Origin: Candidatus Aminicenantota bacterium
GTDB taxonomy: Bacteria; Acidobacteriota; Aminicenantia; JAMOAD01
Length of the DNA stretch: 19,938 nucleotides
Assembly: GCA_027070475.1 (NCBI GenBank)
Contig: JALXDT010000148.1
Location: forward strand, 1-19,938
Reading direction: 5' to 3'
Shown here: in pieces, positions 7,635 through 15,873 of the stretch
Layout: each line of letters opens with the position of its first letter
Numbering within the stretch: the first letter of the stretch is position 1
Program-made: the position numbers and the translations under genes
Notes under the pieces: generated by a model
Seen by the model: the letters and a program-made list of their open reading frames with translations, nothing else
Told to the model about the DNA's origin: nothing
The model's database searches: none

Positions 7635-8828
7635 ATGATATCAAAAAGAATTAGAAACATGCAGGAATCACCGATAAGAAAGCTCGTTCCCTTTGCGGAT
7701 AAGGCAAAAAGTAGGGGTATTAAAGTGTATCATCTGAATATAGGACAGCCGGATATAAAAACACCGGCGCCTGTTCTGAATGCAATAAAAAATTTTTCCC
7801 AAGAGATAATAGCCTATGGTTATTCTCAGGGAGAACCATTCTTAAGGAAGGTAATTTCAGAATATTTTAAAAATTATGATATAAGTGTAAATCCCGATGA
7901 TATTACCATAACAACCGGAGGGAGTGAAGCTATTTTATTTGCCTTTTCTGTGGTAGCAGATATTGATGATGAAATCATTGTGTTTGAACCCTATTATACA
8001 AATTACAATGGTTACGCTGCCATGAGCAATATAAAACTCGTTCCGGTAACAACAAAGGCAGAAAACGGTTTTGCCCTTCCTTCCTCAGAGGAAATAGAGA
8101 ATAAAATAGGTAAAAGAACAAAAGCAATATTACTCTGTTCCCCGAATAATCCTACCGGAACAATTTATCCTGAAAAGGATTTGAAAAGGATTATTGAAAT
8201 TGCAAAAAAACATGATCTCTTTATCATAAGTGATGAAGTTTATAGAGAATTTATATATGGAGATATAGAATACAGAAGTATGCTCCATTTTGAAGAGGCA
8301 AAGGACAGAGTTATTGTGGTCGACTCTATCTCTAAAAGGTATAGTGCTTGCGGAGCAAGAATAGGCTACATAATAAGCAAGAACAAAGATGTTCTATCGG
8401 GAGTCATGAAATTAGCTCAAGCAAGGCTCTGCCCTCCAATAGTGGAACAGGTTGCAGCAGCTGAGGCATACAGAATGAGTTTTTCATATTTTAAGGAAGT
8501 GCAAAAAGAGTATAAAAAGAGAAGAGATATCATGTACAAAGAACTGAAATCCATAGATGGCATAGTGCTTGAGCTTCCAATGGGAGCCTTTTATATGGTG
8601 GTAAAACTTCCGGTAAAAGATTCTGAGCATTATGCCAGATGGTTACTTGAAGAGTTTAACTATGAAAATGAAACTGTTATGGTTGCTCCTGCAGGTGGTT
8701 TTTATTCAACAAAAGGATTAGGAAAGGATGAGATTAGATTAGCATATGTTCTTGAAGAACAAAAATTAAAAAAAGCAATGTATATTCTTAAAAAATCATT
8801 GGAAATTTATCCGGAGAAAAAAATATGA
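7635..8828 (+). CDS. PLP-dependent class I/II aminotransferase
   Basis: This fold-type I aminotransferase (AspB-like) transfers amino groups between amino and 2-oxo acids. Visible family residues are the HLNIGQPD segment (33-40), YGYSQGEPFLR (61-71), the TGGSEAI cofactor-phosphate region (94-100), SPNNPTG (169-175) with N172 next to the PLP ring, DEVY (D200, Y203), the Schiff-base lysine K234 in DSISKRY, and R242 in the GARIGY motif for PLP phosphate. Length of 397 residues is normal. The substrate cannot be set from sequence alone; aspartate, aromatic or branched-chain amino acids are all possible. It has a clear promoter and SD, and its stop overlaps the ATG of the S41 protease by 4 nt (ATGA), so the two are co-expressed. 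Confidence 0.92.
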   Translation: MISKRIRNMQESPIRKLVPFADKAKSRGIKVYHLNIGQPDIKTPAPVLNAIKNFSQEIIAYGYSQGEPFLRKVISEYFKNYDISVNPDDITITTGGSEAILFAFSVVADIDDEIIVFEPYYTNYNGYAAMSNIKLVPVTTKAENGFALPSSEEIENKIGKRTKAILLCSPNNPTGTIYPEKDLKRIIEIAKKHDLFIISDEVYREFIYGDIEYRSMLHFEEAKDRVIVVDSISKRYSACGARIGYIISKNKDVLSGVMKLAQARLCPPIVEQVAAAEAYRMSFSYFKEVQKEYKKRRDIMYKELKSIDGIVLELPMGAFYMVVKLPVKDSEHYARWLLEEFNYENETVMVAPAGGFYSTKGLGKDEIRLAYVLEEQKLKKAMYILKKSLEIYPEKKI

Positions 8829-10351
8829 AAAAAATCAAAATTTTGATAATCTTTTTATTAATCATAACTTTTATTTCGGCAGAAAATCTTGACCCATGGA
8901 AAGCTCAGCTTTATAAATATACAAAAACATTACTTCTTTTAAAAAAAATATACTATAAAAGTGATATAAATGAAGAAAAATTAACCTATGCTGCTATAAG
9001 GGGGATGCTTTCTTCCCTTGATCCACACTCCTATCTTCTCGATCCAAGTTCATTTCAAACAATGCAAGAGGATCAAAAGGGAAAATTCTATGGTATAGGA
9101 ATTCAAATTTTGAAAATAGAAGACAGATTAACAGTAATAACACCTCTTGAAGGTACTCCTGCTTACAGACTCGGAATACAGGCAGGGGATGTAATTGTGG
9201 AAGTTGAAGGAAAGAAGACTAAAAATCTATCTCAAAATGAAGCTGTAAGGCTTTTGAGAGGTCCCAAAGGAACCTATGTTAACATAAAAATAAAAAGAGA
9301 AGGATTTAAAAAACTTCTTCATTTTAGAATTAAAAGAGCTGAAATTCCCCTTTATTCAATTCCATACCACTTTGTTGACCCTTTTTCTAAGGATAAAAAA
9401 ATAGGAGTTGTTGTAATAAGGTCCTTTACAGGCACTACTTCAGAGGAATTTGAAAAATCTATGAAAACTCTTGTAAAAAAAGGCATAAGGGCTCTAATCC
9501 TTGATCTGAGATACAATGGCGGAGGAGATTTGAGAGCAGCCTTGAATATTTCAGATGAATTTCTTGAAAAGGGTAAAATCATAGTTTCCATAAAGGGAAG
9601 AGTAAAGAGAATGAATAAAATTTTTTATGCATTAAAAAACAATCAATATGAGAATCTACCCCTTGTGATTCTTGTCAACAGAGGAAGTGCATCAGCTTCA
9701 GAAATTGTTTCAGGAGCAATTCAAGACAATAAAAGAGGCCTGATAATAGGAACAAGGACATGGGGAAAAGGGCTTGTTCAAACACTTTTTCACATAAAAA
9801 GTAATGTGGCTATTGCACTTACCACAGCAAGATACTATACTCCTTCAGGTAAATTAATACAGAGAGATTATACCCACCTTGAAGATTATTTACTTTTCTA
9901 TAATGACAAGGATAGTTATGAAAAAAATACAGGAGGAATAGTTCCTGATATAAAGGTAGAGGATGCAAAGCTTACAATGTTTACAGCAAGGTTAAGGAGT
10001 AAAGGATTATTCTTTTCTTATGCCAACCACCTTGTCAAAGGGGAAACAGGATTAAAAAACAGTTTAAAATTTGCAAACAGAGCACCCATAGCATTTTTTA
10101 AAGGCAAAAAAATTAATTTATATACTGATCCCATCCCACCGGAAATTTCAGAGGATTTTAAAAACTTTGTAATAAAGAGAAAGGTTAAGATAAAAGCAAA
10201 GGATTTTAATAAAAGCCTTTCCTCCATTAATTTGCAAATCAGAAGAGAAATTGTTTCAAGAGTTTGGGGAATGGAAGAAAGTTTTATTTCAATTTTAAAT
10301 GATGATCCTCAATTTAAAAAAGCAGAAGAAACTTTACTGAAAAAAATTTAA
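8825..10351 (+). CDS. S41 family C-terminal processing peptidase (CtpA/Prc-like)
   Basis: This is a periplasmic or envelope serine protease that degrades or processes proteins at their C-termini. A signal peptide (1-19, MKKIKILII...ISA, cleavage likely before E20) is followed by a helical N-terminal part, a PDZ domain (about 88-170, with the YGIGI carboxylate-binding loop at 89-93), and the S41 core. Catalytic residues by analogy with Bacillus CtpB are S290 (GSASASEI), K315 (TWGKG) and Q319, with the expected spacing of 25 between Ser and Lys. The LDLRYNGGGDL segment (227-236) is also typical. A C-terminal extension of about 120 residues (from roughly 390) has no motif I recognise. SD GGAG lies 8 nt before the ATG. 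The stop codon overlaps that of convergent rlmN. Confidence 0.93.
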   Translation: MKKIKILIIFLLIITFISAENLDPWKAQLYKYTKTLLLLKKIYYKSDINEEKLTYAAIRGMLSSLDPHSYLLDPSSFQTMQEDQKGKFYGIGIQILKIEDRLTVITPLEGTPAYRLGIQAGDVIVEVEGKKTKNLSQNEAVRLLRGPKGTYVNIKIKREGFKKLLHFRIKRAEIPLYSIPYHFVDPFSKDKKIGVVVIRSFTGTTSEEFEKSMKTLVKKGIRALILDLRYNGGGDLRAALNISDEFLEKGKIIVSIKGRVKRMNKIFYALKNNQYENLPLVILVNRGSASASEIVSGAIQDNKRGLIIGTRTWGKGLVQTLFHIKSNVAIALTTARYYTPSGKLIQRDYTHLEDYLLFYNDKDSYEKNTGGIVPDIKVEDAKLTMFTARLRSKGLFFSYANHLVKGETGLKNSLKFANRAPIAFFKGKKINLYTDPIPPEISEDFKNFVIKRKVKIKAKDFNKSLSSINLQIRREIVSRVWGMEESFISILNDDPQFKKAEETLLKKI

Positions 10352-11418
10352 TCTTTATTCTCTAATTTGAGATTTTTATGTTCTTTTTCTAATTTAGCAA
10401 AAAGATTCCCACAGGAAGCTTTTATATCCTTCCCCTTGCTATCTCTAATCGTGACAACAACTCTGTATTTCCTTAAATACTCGGCAAATTTATCTATCTT
10501 ATCCATCTCCGTCGGGTAAAGCTCAGAACCTTCAAAATAGTTAAAAGGTATCAAATTAATCTTCCTTGGAATTTCCTTGGTAATTGTCAAAATCTCTTTT
10601 GCATCCTTTAGACTATCATTAATACCTTTCAACATTATATACTCAAAGGTTACTCTGTGTTTTAATTTTTCTCTTTTTTCCCTCAAAATTTTCAGATTTT
10701 CAGAAAACGGGTACTTTTTTTCAACAGGCATAAGCTCTTTTCTTATTGAAGGAAAAGGAGAATTTAAGGAAAAAGCAAGTTTAACATCAGGCAATTCTTC
10801 CAAAAATCTTCTAAGATAATCTGTTATGCCAATTGTTGAAACAGTAATCCTTTTGGGAGAAATTGAAATACCTTCAGGATCAGTAATAACCTTTATGGCT
10901 TTTTTCACATTTTCATAATTATCCAGAGGTTCTCCCATTCCCATAAATACAAGGTTTATTCTGTTTTTTAACCTTTCTTTGTTAAGAACAAGCACAGTAA
11001 TAAGCTGGGAAACAATTTCATAGTATTCAAGATTTCTATGAAAACCCATTAAACCTGTAACACAAAATTTACACCCAAATTTACAACCGACTTGAGAAGA
11101 AAGACAAATTGAAGTTCTATCTTTTTGAGGGATAAAAACTGTTTCAATTTTTTTCCCATCTTCAAGCTCTAACATATACTTTCTGCTTCCATCTTCAGAA
11201 GAGACCTCTTCACTTAAAACATTTAAAATAGAAAAAGAGAATTGCCCGGCCACTTTTTTTCTCAGCTCTTTTGACAGGTTTGTAAAATTATTGATATTAA
11301 GAACTCTTTTTTTATAAACCCATTGATATATCTGTTTTATATGGAAGCTTTTATCCACAAAGGGAGATAGTTTCTCCTGAAAAGTATCAAAATCAAAACC
11401 CAATAGATTTTTTACCAT
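10348..11418 (-). CDS. rlmN: RlmN: 23S rRNA A2503 / tRNA A37 C2-methyltransferase
   Basis: This radical-SAM enzyme methylates C2 of adenosine 2503 in 23S rRNA, and tRNA A37 in some species. The CxxxCxxC cluster motif is C112, C116 and C119 (VGCKFGCKFCVTG). The SAM-binding MGMGEPLDNY segment is at 159-168. The methyl-carrying cysteine expected near the C-terminus is C336 in DSKGKDIKASCGNL, which supports RlmN rather than an unrelated radical-SAM protein. Length of 356 is normal. The start lies one base after the glmS stop, with no good SD, so translation probably depends on glmS. Its stop TAA shares the palindrome TTAA with the stop of the convergent protease gene. Confidence 0.96.
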   Translation of the reverse strand: MVKNLLGFDFDTFQEKLSPFVDKSFHIKQIYQWVYKKRVLNINNFTNLSKELRKKVAGQFSFSILNVLSEEVSSEDGSRKYMLELEDGKKIETVFIPQKDRTSICLSSQVGCKFGCKFCVTGLMGFHRNLEYYEIVSQLITVLVLNKERLKNRINLVFMGMGEPLDNYENVKKAIKVITDPEGISISPKRITVSTIGITDYLRRFLEELPDVKLAFSLNSPFPSIRKELMPVEKKYPFSENLKILREKREKLKHRVTFEYIMLKGINDSLKDAKEILTITKEIPRKINLIPFNYFEGSELYPTEMDKIDKFAEYLRKYRVVVTIRDSKGKDIKASCGNLFAKLEKEHKNLKLENKD

Positions 11419-11419
11419 C

Positions 11420-13240
11420 TCATTCTACTGTTACGGATTTTGCAAGATTTCTCGGTTGATCTATGTCAACTCCCCTTCTAAGAGCTATATAATAAGCAAA
11501 TAGCTGAGTATATATTGTTGTTAACAGAGGAGATAAAAACTCATTAACAGATGAAATCGTAAACATTTTATCACTTACTGATAAGAGTTCACTATCATCC
11601 CTGCTTCCTATACTTATTATTTCCGCACCTCTTGTCTTTGCCTCTTCAATATTCGACAAAATATTATTTCTGGCCCTATCATCGGGGGCTACGGCAATAA
11701 GAGGAGTACCTTCATCTATCAAAGAGATAGGACCATGCTTTAATTGTCCTCCGGCATAGGCTTCAGAAAATATATAAGAGATCTCCTTTAATTTCAAAGA
11801 ACCTTCAAGAGCTACGGGGTAATTTATCCACCTGCCTATGTAGAGAAAACTTTCTTTTTGATAATACTTATAAGCAATTTTCTCAATACTTTCGCTTTTG
11901 TTTAAAATTTCTTCCATTTGAATTGGTATTTTCCTTAATTCCTCAAGATATGAAATGATTTTTTCTTTTTTAAGATATCCTGTTTTTTGAGCAATATTCA
12001 AAGCAAGGAGAAAAAGAACTGAAATTTGGGAAGTAAATGTTTTAGTGGCAGCTACAGAGATTTCAGGACCACAATGGGTTAAAATAAAAGCATCACTTTC
12101 CCTTGTTATGCTACTTTCGGAAACATTTGTTATTGATATTATTTTATTTTTACCTTTTATCTTTCTTATGGATTTTAAAGTATCTGCGGTTTCTCCTGAT
12201 TGGGAAATAGCAATAAACAAAGTTGATTCAGATTCCTTTAAATCCCGGTAAAAAAACTCTGATGATAATGAAACAGATGTTTCAATCCCTGAAAAATCTT
12301 CAAAATAAAATCGTCCTATAAGTCCTGCATGATAAGATGTTCCGCAGGATAATATTTTTATTTTTTCCACATTTTCAAAAAGATTTTCATCAATTCCGAC
12401 ATCTATCTCTCCTCTCTCAATTGAATATCTATCCTGAATCGTTTCTCTGATAGCTTCCGGTTGTTCAAATATCTCTTTTAACATAAAGTGCTTATAACCC
12501 TTTTTTTCTATAAAGAATGAACTCTTTTCAACCTTTTTCGGGGAAATCTTTCTTTCAGCTCCTTTGAAATCAAAAAATGAATATTTAGAGTTGTTCAAAA
12601 AAACAATGGTTTCATCATCAAGAAAATATGCTTTGTCCACATAAGAAGAAATTCCGATAATATCCGACGAGAAGTAGAAATTATTATCCTTTTCCGCAAA
12701 TATTAAAGGAGAATTTTTTCTAACTCCTATCATAAGCTCAGGATAATCTGCAAATATGAATAAAAGAGCAAAAGAACCCTTTAACATATTTATCGTATTT
12801 AAAATGGAATCAAAAATAGGATAATGTTTTAAATTCTCTTCAAGCAAATGAACAATCACTTCTGTATCTGTTTCAGATGAAAATCTATGCTTCTTTTCCT
12901 TCAACATTCTTTTTAATTCCAGATAATTTTCAATAATTCCATTGTGAACAATAGCAATCCTATTTTTGCAGTCAGAATGCGGATGGGTATTCTCTTTTGT
13001 GGGACTGCCATGGGTAGCCCATCTTGTATGGCCAATTGCAGAATGAACCTTTATCTTTGTTTCTTCTATACTCTTTTTTAAAAGGTCAACTTTCCCTTTC
13101 TCTCTTATTTTTTTTATCTTCTTTTTCTCAACAAAAGCAACTCCCGCAGAATCATATCCTCTGTATTCAAGATGTTTAAGCCCCTCTATTATAATATCAA
13201 GTGCATTCTCTTTCCCGATATAACCGACTATTCCACACAT
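11420..13240 (-). CDS. glmS: Glutamine-fructose-6-phosphate aminotransferase (isomerizing)
   Basis: GlmS makes glucosamine-6-phosphate from fructose-6-phosphate and glutamine, the entry to peptidoglycan and lipopolysaccharide sugars. The N-terminal glutaminase begins MCGIVGYIG with catalytic Cys2; HTRWATHG (71-78) and HNGIIEN (99-105) line the glutamine site. Two SIS sugar-isomerase domains follow, with SCGTSYHAG (298-306), SQSGETADT (346-354) and the VAATKTFTSQ segment (396-405). By comparison with the E. coli enzyme, E486, H502 and K601 match Glu488, His504 and Lys603; the C-terminus is DQPRNLAKSVTVE. One oddity: GGQLKHGP has Gln499 where the family usually has Glu. SD GGAGGA lies a few bases before the ATG, with a clear promoter upstream. 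It is followed by rlmN after one base. Confidence 0.97.
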   Translation of the reverse strand: MCGIVGYIGKENALDIIIEGLKHLEYRGYDSAGVAFVEKKKIKKIREKGKVDLLKKSIEETKIKVHSAIGHTRWATHGSPTKENTHPHSDCKNRIAIVHNGIIENYLELKRMLKEKKHRFSSETDTEVIVHLLEENLKHYPIFDSILNTINMLKGSFALLFIFADYPELMIGVRKNSPLIFAEKDNNFYFSSDIIGISSYVDKAYFLDDETIVFLNNSKYSFFDFKGAERKISPKKVEKSSFFIEKKGYKHFMLKEIFEQPEAIRETIQDRYSIERGEIDVGIDENLFENVEKIKILSCGTSYHAGLIGRFYFEDFSGIETSVSLSSEFFYRDLKESESTLFIAISQSGETADTLKSIRKIKGKNKIISITNVSESSITRESDAFILTHCGPEISVAATKTFTSQISVLFLLALNIAQKTGYLKKEKIISYLEELRKIPIQMEEILNKSESIEKIAYKYYQKESFLYIGRWINYPVALEGSLKLKEISYIFSEAYAGGQLKHGPISLIDEGTPLIAVAPDDRARNNILSNIEEAKTRGAEIISIGSRDDSELLSVSDKMFTISSVNEFLSPLLTTIYTQLFAYYIALRRGVDIDQPRNLAKSVTVE

Positions 13241-13270
13241 TTTTCCTCCTTATTATAAAGAAGATTTTTT

Positions 13271-13299
13271 AATATATCCTTTTTTTATCACTATTTCAA
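13271..13299 (-). promoter_or_regulatory. Sigma-70-type promoter for glmS-rlmN
   Basis: On the minus strand TTGAAA (13294-13299), a 17-nt spacer and TATATT (13271-13276) give 5/6 matches to each consensus box. Transcription from about 13264 would leave a leader near 24 nt ending in a GGAGGA SD. That leader is too short for a glmS ribozyme, and none is seen. Confidence 0.65.
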
Positions 13300-13376
13300 G
13301 AAAAGAAGATGAGCACAAAGAAAATAGAAAACCTCCATTTAAATAAATAAAATTCAAATAAAGTATCTGTATTTAA

Positions 13377-13829
13377 TTATTTTTTATACAAAAGCTTTAT
13401 ATAATTACTATCTGTTAATTTTAGCCAAACAGCAGCTATATTGTTGATATTAAATTTTTTCTTAAAAGTAAAAGTTTGATAATGGGTTTCTCCGGGAGCA
13501 ACCTTATATTTGCAGGCATAAGGCCCTGACTTAGCCACAGTAGTATAACTGTTAAAAAGTGTTCCATCCTTTAACATAATATAAATCTTGTAATCATCCC
13601 AGATAAGCTCTCTTGCATTTTTTCCATTTATAATAGCACCTAAAATTGTGGAAAACTTTCCTGCTTCCGGAGTTTCATGCCAGCTGTACTTTGAAGGATA
13701 AAAACCTATTACAAATGATACAGTTTTATCAGGAGTTTCAATCTTTGAATAGTAAAAAGGCGGACTTGCAACCGAAAAAATTGTTAAAGCAAAAAATAAA
13801 ATTAAAAACAAACTAAAAAATTTTTTCAT
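13377..13829 (-). CDS. Secreted protein of unknown function, likely beta-sandwich
   Basis: I do not recognise the family. Residues 1-21 form a classic signal peptide (Lys-Lys, hydrophobic core, then SVA before S22), so the 150-residue product is exported. The mature part is rich in alternating hydrophobic/polar segments typical of beta strands, such as KTVSFVIGFY, DDYKIYIMLKDG and a closing AAVWLKLTDSNYIKLLY. It has one cysteine in the mature part (C106). The pattern resembles small immunoglobulin-like exported domains, but that is only an impression. SD AGGAGGT lies 5 nt before the ATG. It lies between the terminator-like hairpin after trmJ and the glmS promoter, 136 nt upstream of glmS, so it is probably its own transcription unit; no clear promoter was found. 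Confidence 0.75.
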   Translation of the reverse strand: MKKFFSLFLILFFALTIFSVASPPFYYSKIETPDKTVSFVIGFYPSKYSWHETPEAGKFSTILGAIINGKNARELIWDDYKIYIMLKDGTLFNSYTTVAKSGPYACKYKVAPGETHYQTFTFKKKFNINNIAAVWLKLTDSNYIKLLYKK

Positions 13830-13860
13830 ACTAACCTCCTTTTGCCATTAATATTTTATT

Positions 13861-13900
13861 AAAAAAAAAGGAAAGATCATCCTATCTTATCCCCTTTTTT
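13861..13900 (-). terminator. Terminator-like hairpin after the trmJ operon
   Basis: On the minus strand an A-tract and GG pair with CC and a T-tract (13895-13900 with 13864-13869, about 8 bp). Within this lies a 5-bp stem AAGAT/ATCTT (13884-13888 with 13873-13877) around a 6-base loop. An unbroken T-run follows in the RNA (13861-13869). The hairpin overlaps the trmJ stop codon. The stem is A/T-rich, so efficiency is uncertain. Confidence 0.5.
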
Positions 13901-14623
13901 CTCTGCATACTGTTCTATATGTTTCAGAAAAGCATCAAAGGTTGCTATATCCTTTGTCTCCCATTCTGTCCTCGCAAAAAGCCTATTCAAAGATTTTGAA
14001 AATTTATTTTCAAATCCTTCGGATATATCAAAAACCTTCATTAAATTCATTACCCTTTCAAAAAGTCTTCTGTACTCCCTTCCGGAAGCTTTTTTTATAG
14101 GAGAAGAATAAGGTTTTAAATCATTTTTTCTCATAAAGGCTCTGTAAAGCTCATATACATAGATCATAACCGCCTGAGAAATATTCAAAGAGGGATAATC
14201 CACAACAGTAGGGATTTCACTGGCATAATCGCATTTCACAACCTCATCATTTGTAAGCCCTGTTTTCTCAGTCCCAAAGATAATACCGATTTTATTCACC
14301 TCTTTTTTCACAAGTATTAGTTCTGAAATTTCTTCTGGGGGCATAAATCTTTCTCTCCATTTTCCCTTCCTTCTCGTTGTAGCAATCGTAATATCCACCA
14401 AAGAAATCGCTTCGTCAAAAGATGAAACTATCTTCGCTTTTTCTATAATATCATATGACATATATGCTAACTTTTTTGCCTCTTCGGATTCAAGGTCAGG
14501 CGGATTTATAAGAACCATATTTTCCAAGCCCATGTTTTTCATAGCTCTTGCAGCTGAGCCGATATTGCCCGGATTTTCTATGGAATGCAAAATTATATAA
14601 ACATTTGAAAAATCGGGTTTCAT
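13877..14623 (-). CDS. trmJ: SpoU/TrmH family RNA 2'-O-methyltransferase, TrmJ-like
   Basis: This is a SPOUT-class SAM-dependent RNA ribose methyltransferase. The three SpoU motifs are present: motif 1 PGNIGSAARAMKNMG (18-32, catalytic-type R26), motif 2 IIFGTEKTGL (114-123) and motif 3 IPTVVDYPSLNISQAVMIYVYEL (137-159, with N147 and S149). The motif-1 context and a C-terminal helical extension beginning about 185 (REYRRLFERVMNLM) fit TrmJ/YfhQ, which methylates position 32 of tRNAs, better than TrmH or RlmB; 248 residues also suits TrmJ. The exact target is inferred. SD GGAG lies 7 nt before the ATG, and the start overlaps the PqqD-like gene stop (ATGA). It is the last gene of the psd operon. 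Confidence 0.85.
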   Translation of the reverse strand: MKPDFSNVYIILHSIENPGNIGSAARAMKNMGLENMVLINPPDLESEEAKKLAYMSYDIIEKAKIVSSFDEAISLVDITIATTRRKGKWRERFMPPEEISELILVKKEVNKIGIIFGTEKTGLTNDEVVKCDYASEIPTVVDYPSLNISQAVMIYVYELYRAFMRKNDLKPYSSPIKKASGREYRRLFERVMNLMKVFDISEGFENKFSKSLNRLFARTEWETKDIATFDAFLKHIEQYAEKKGDKIG

Positions 14624-14988
14624 TTTTTTACTCCAGGGTCAGCTAAATTTTTAAACTTAATAAATTTACTCTTTTCAAGCTGAATGAAAAAAAGTTTTAA
14701 TCTATCCAACAACTTTTCTTCCTCTCCGAATTTCTCTTTCAAAGCACTTACTATAGCTTCCATATTTTTTTCTCCATCCACAAGTTTCCATATATAACTT
14801 CCCTTTTCATCAAGATGTATTCTAAAATACTGTGACTTATTAAAAAAATTGATTATTGCTTTTATTATAGGGTTCTTTGTCTTTTCTAAAATAAGTGTAA
14901 TCTTCCCATTTTCTTCCTCTTCAAAATCAATGTTTCTTTCAGGAATAAGTTTTAAAAAATTTATGTTTTTCCTATCTTTTTTTCTCAT
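14620..14988 (-). CDS. Stand-alone PqqD-like (RRE-fold) protein
   Basis: This small protein of 122 residues resembles the PqqD/RiPP recognition element family. The visible core is RNIDFEEEENGKITLILEK (18-36), then the diagnostic HLDEKGSYIWKLVDGEKNMEAIV (58-80), followed by a helical stretch LKEKFGEEEKLLDRLKLFFIQLEKSKFIKF typical of the winged-helix end. In PQQ and other RiPP pathways such domains hold a precursor peptide for a radical-SAM enzyme. Here neither a precursor nor a peptide-modifying enzyme is nearby; the neighbours are yicC (zero-base gap) and trmJ (ATGA overlap). Orphan PqqD-like proteins occur in many bacteria with unknown roles. Family assignment is good; function is unknown. 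Confidence 0.75.
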   Translation of the reverse strand: MRKKDRKNINFLKLIPERNIDFEEEENGKITLILEKTKNPIIKAIINFFNKSQYFRIHLDEKGSYIWKLVDGEKNMEAIVSALKEKFGEEEKLLDRLKLFFIQLEKSKFIKFKNLADPGVKK

Positions 14989-15873
14989 TTACTCAATATT
15001 CATTATCTGTTCTCTTATACTTTCTATAAGCTCCTTTCCCTCAACAACAAGCCTTGATATCTCTTTATCCTGAGATTTTGAACCGATTGTATTTATCTCT
15101 CTCAAACACTCCTGCATTAAAAATCCAATCTTTCTTCCTACAGGTTCCGGGTATTCTTTTTCCAACAACTCTTTAAGATAGCTTAAGTGAGCATCCAACC
15201 TTTCAACCTCTTCATTGATATTTGCCTTGTCAAGATAATAAACCAACTCTTCATAAAACTTCTCTTCGGAAAAATCCTTTAATTTGTAAAATTCTTTTAA
15301 TCTTTCCTCAAATTTTTTCTTAATTCTTTCGGGCTGAACAGAGATCAATTCTCTTATCTTAGAAACCTTTTTTTTAAGTTCTATCATATATTGAGTTAAG
15401 GGTTTTCTTAGCTTTTCCCCCTCTCTTTCTCTTTCCTTCACTATTGATTTAAGGCTTTCCTCAAAGGTTGAATATATAAATTCTTTTTCTCTATCATTAA
15501 AAGGAGAATCAACATAATTAATATTAAAAACTCCGGGCAATTTCAACAATGAATCCATATTTATAATAATATTTTCTTTTTTATTTATATTGGGTTCAAG
15601 GGAATAAAGAATCTTCTGCAAAAGGGATGAATTAAGCTGAATTAAAAATTTTGAAGGATCAAAAAGCTCAAAATCCATCATTATATCTATCTTCCCTCTT
15701 TTTATGTGATTCTCAACAATTTTTTTCAGCTCGGATTCTATACCCAACCACGTGACATTGCCTCTGAAATTTATTTCCAAAAATCTGTGATTCAAAGATC
15801 TAATGGATAAAAAATAGGTAAATGTATCAAACTGATATGTCTTTGAAAAATGTCCTGTCATACTTCTTATCAT
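14989..15873 (-). CDS. YicC-family endoribonuclease-like protein
   Basis: The N-terminus MIRSMTGHFS and the SIRSLNHRFLEI segment (24-35), plus HIKRGKIDI (57-65), match YicC N-terminal domains. The C-terminus has the DUF1732 hallmark QECLREINTIGSKSQDKEI (about 253-271) and ends in ESIREQIMNIE, near the canonical ending of the family. The middle is a long helical region rich in Lys/Glu. Members of this family have been reported to act as endoribonucleases affecting mRNA and sRNA stability. Length of 294 is normal. In many bacteria yicC sits beside gmk; here it lies between an ABC exporter (4-nt ATGA overlap) and the PqqD-like gene (no gap). A GGAGAGGA SD precedes the ATG. Confidence 0.9.
   Translation of the reverse strand: MIRSMTGHFSKTYQFDTFTYFLSIRSLNHRFLEINFRGNVTWLGIESELKKIVENHIKRGKIDIMMDFELFDPSKFLIQLNSSLLQKILYSLEPNINKKENIIINMDSLLKLPGVFNINYVDSPFNDREKEFIYSTFEESLKSIVKEREREGEKLRKPLTQYMIELKKKVSKIRELISVQPERIKKKFEERLKEFYKLKDFSEEKFYEELVYYLDKANINEEVERLDAHLSYLKELLEKEYPEPVGRKIGFLMQECLREINTIGSKSQDKEISRLVVEGKELIESIREQIMNIE

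Noticed and set aside
13291..13338. 15-codon minus-strand ORF ahead of glmS as a leader peptide
   Set aside because: It has no SD and no attenuator structure, and it ends upstream of the -35 of the apparent glmS promoter, so it would not be on the main transcript.
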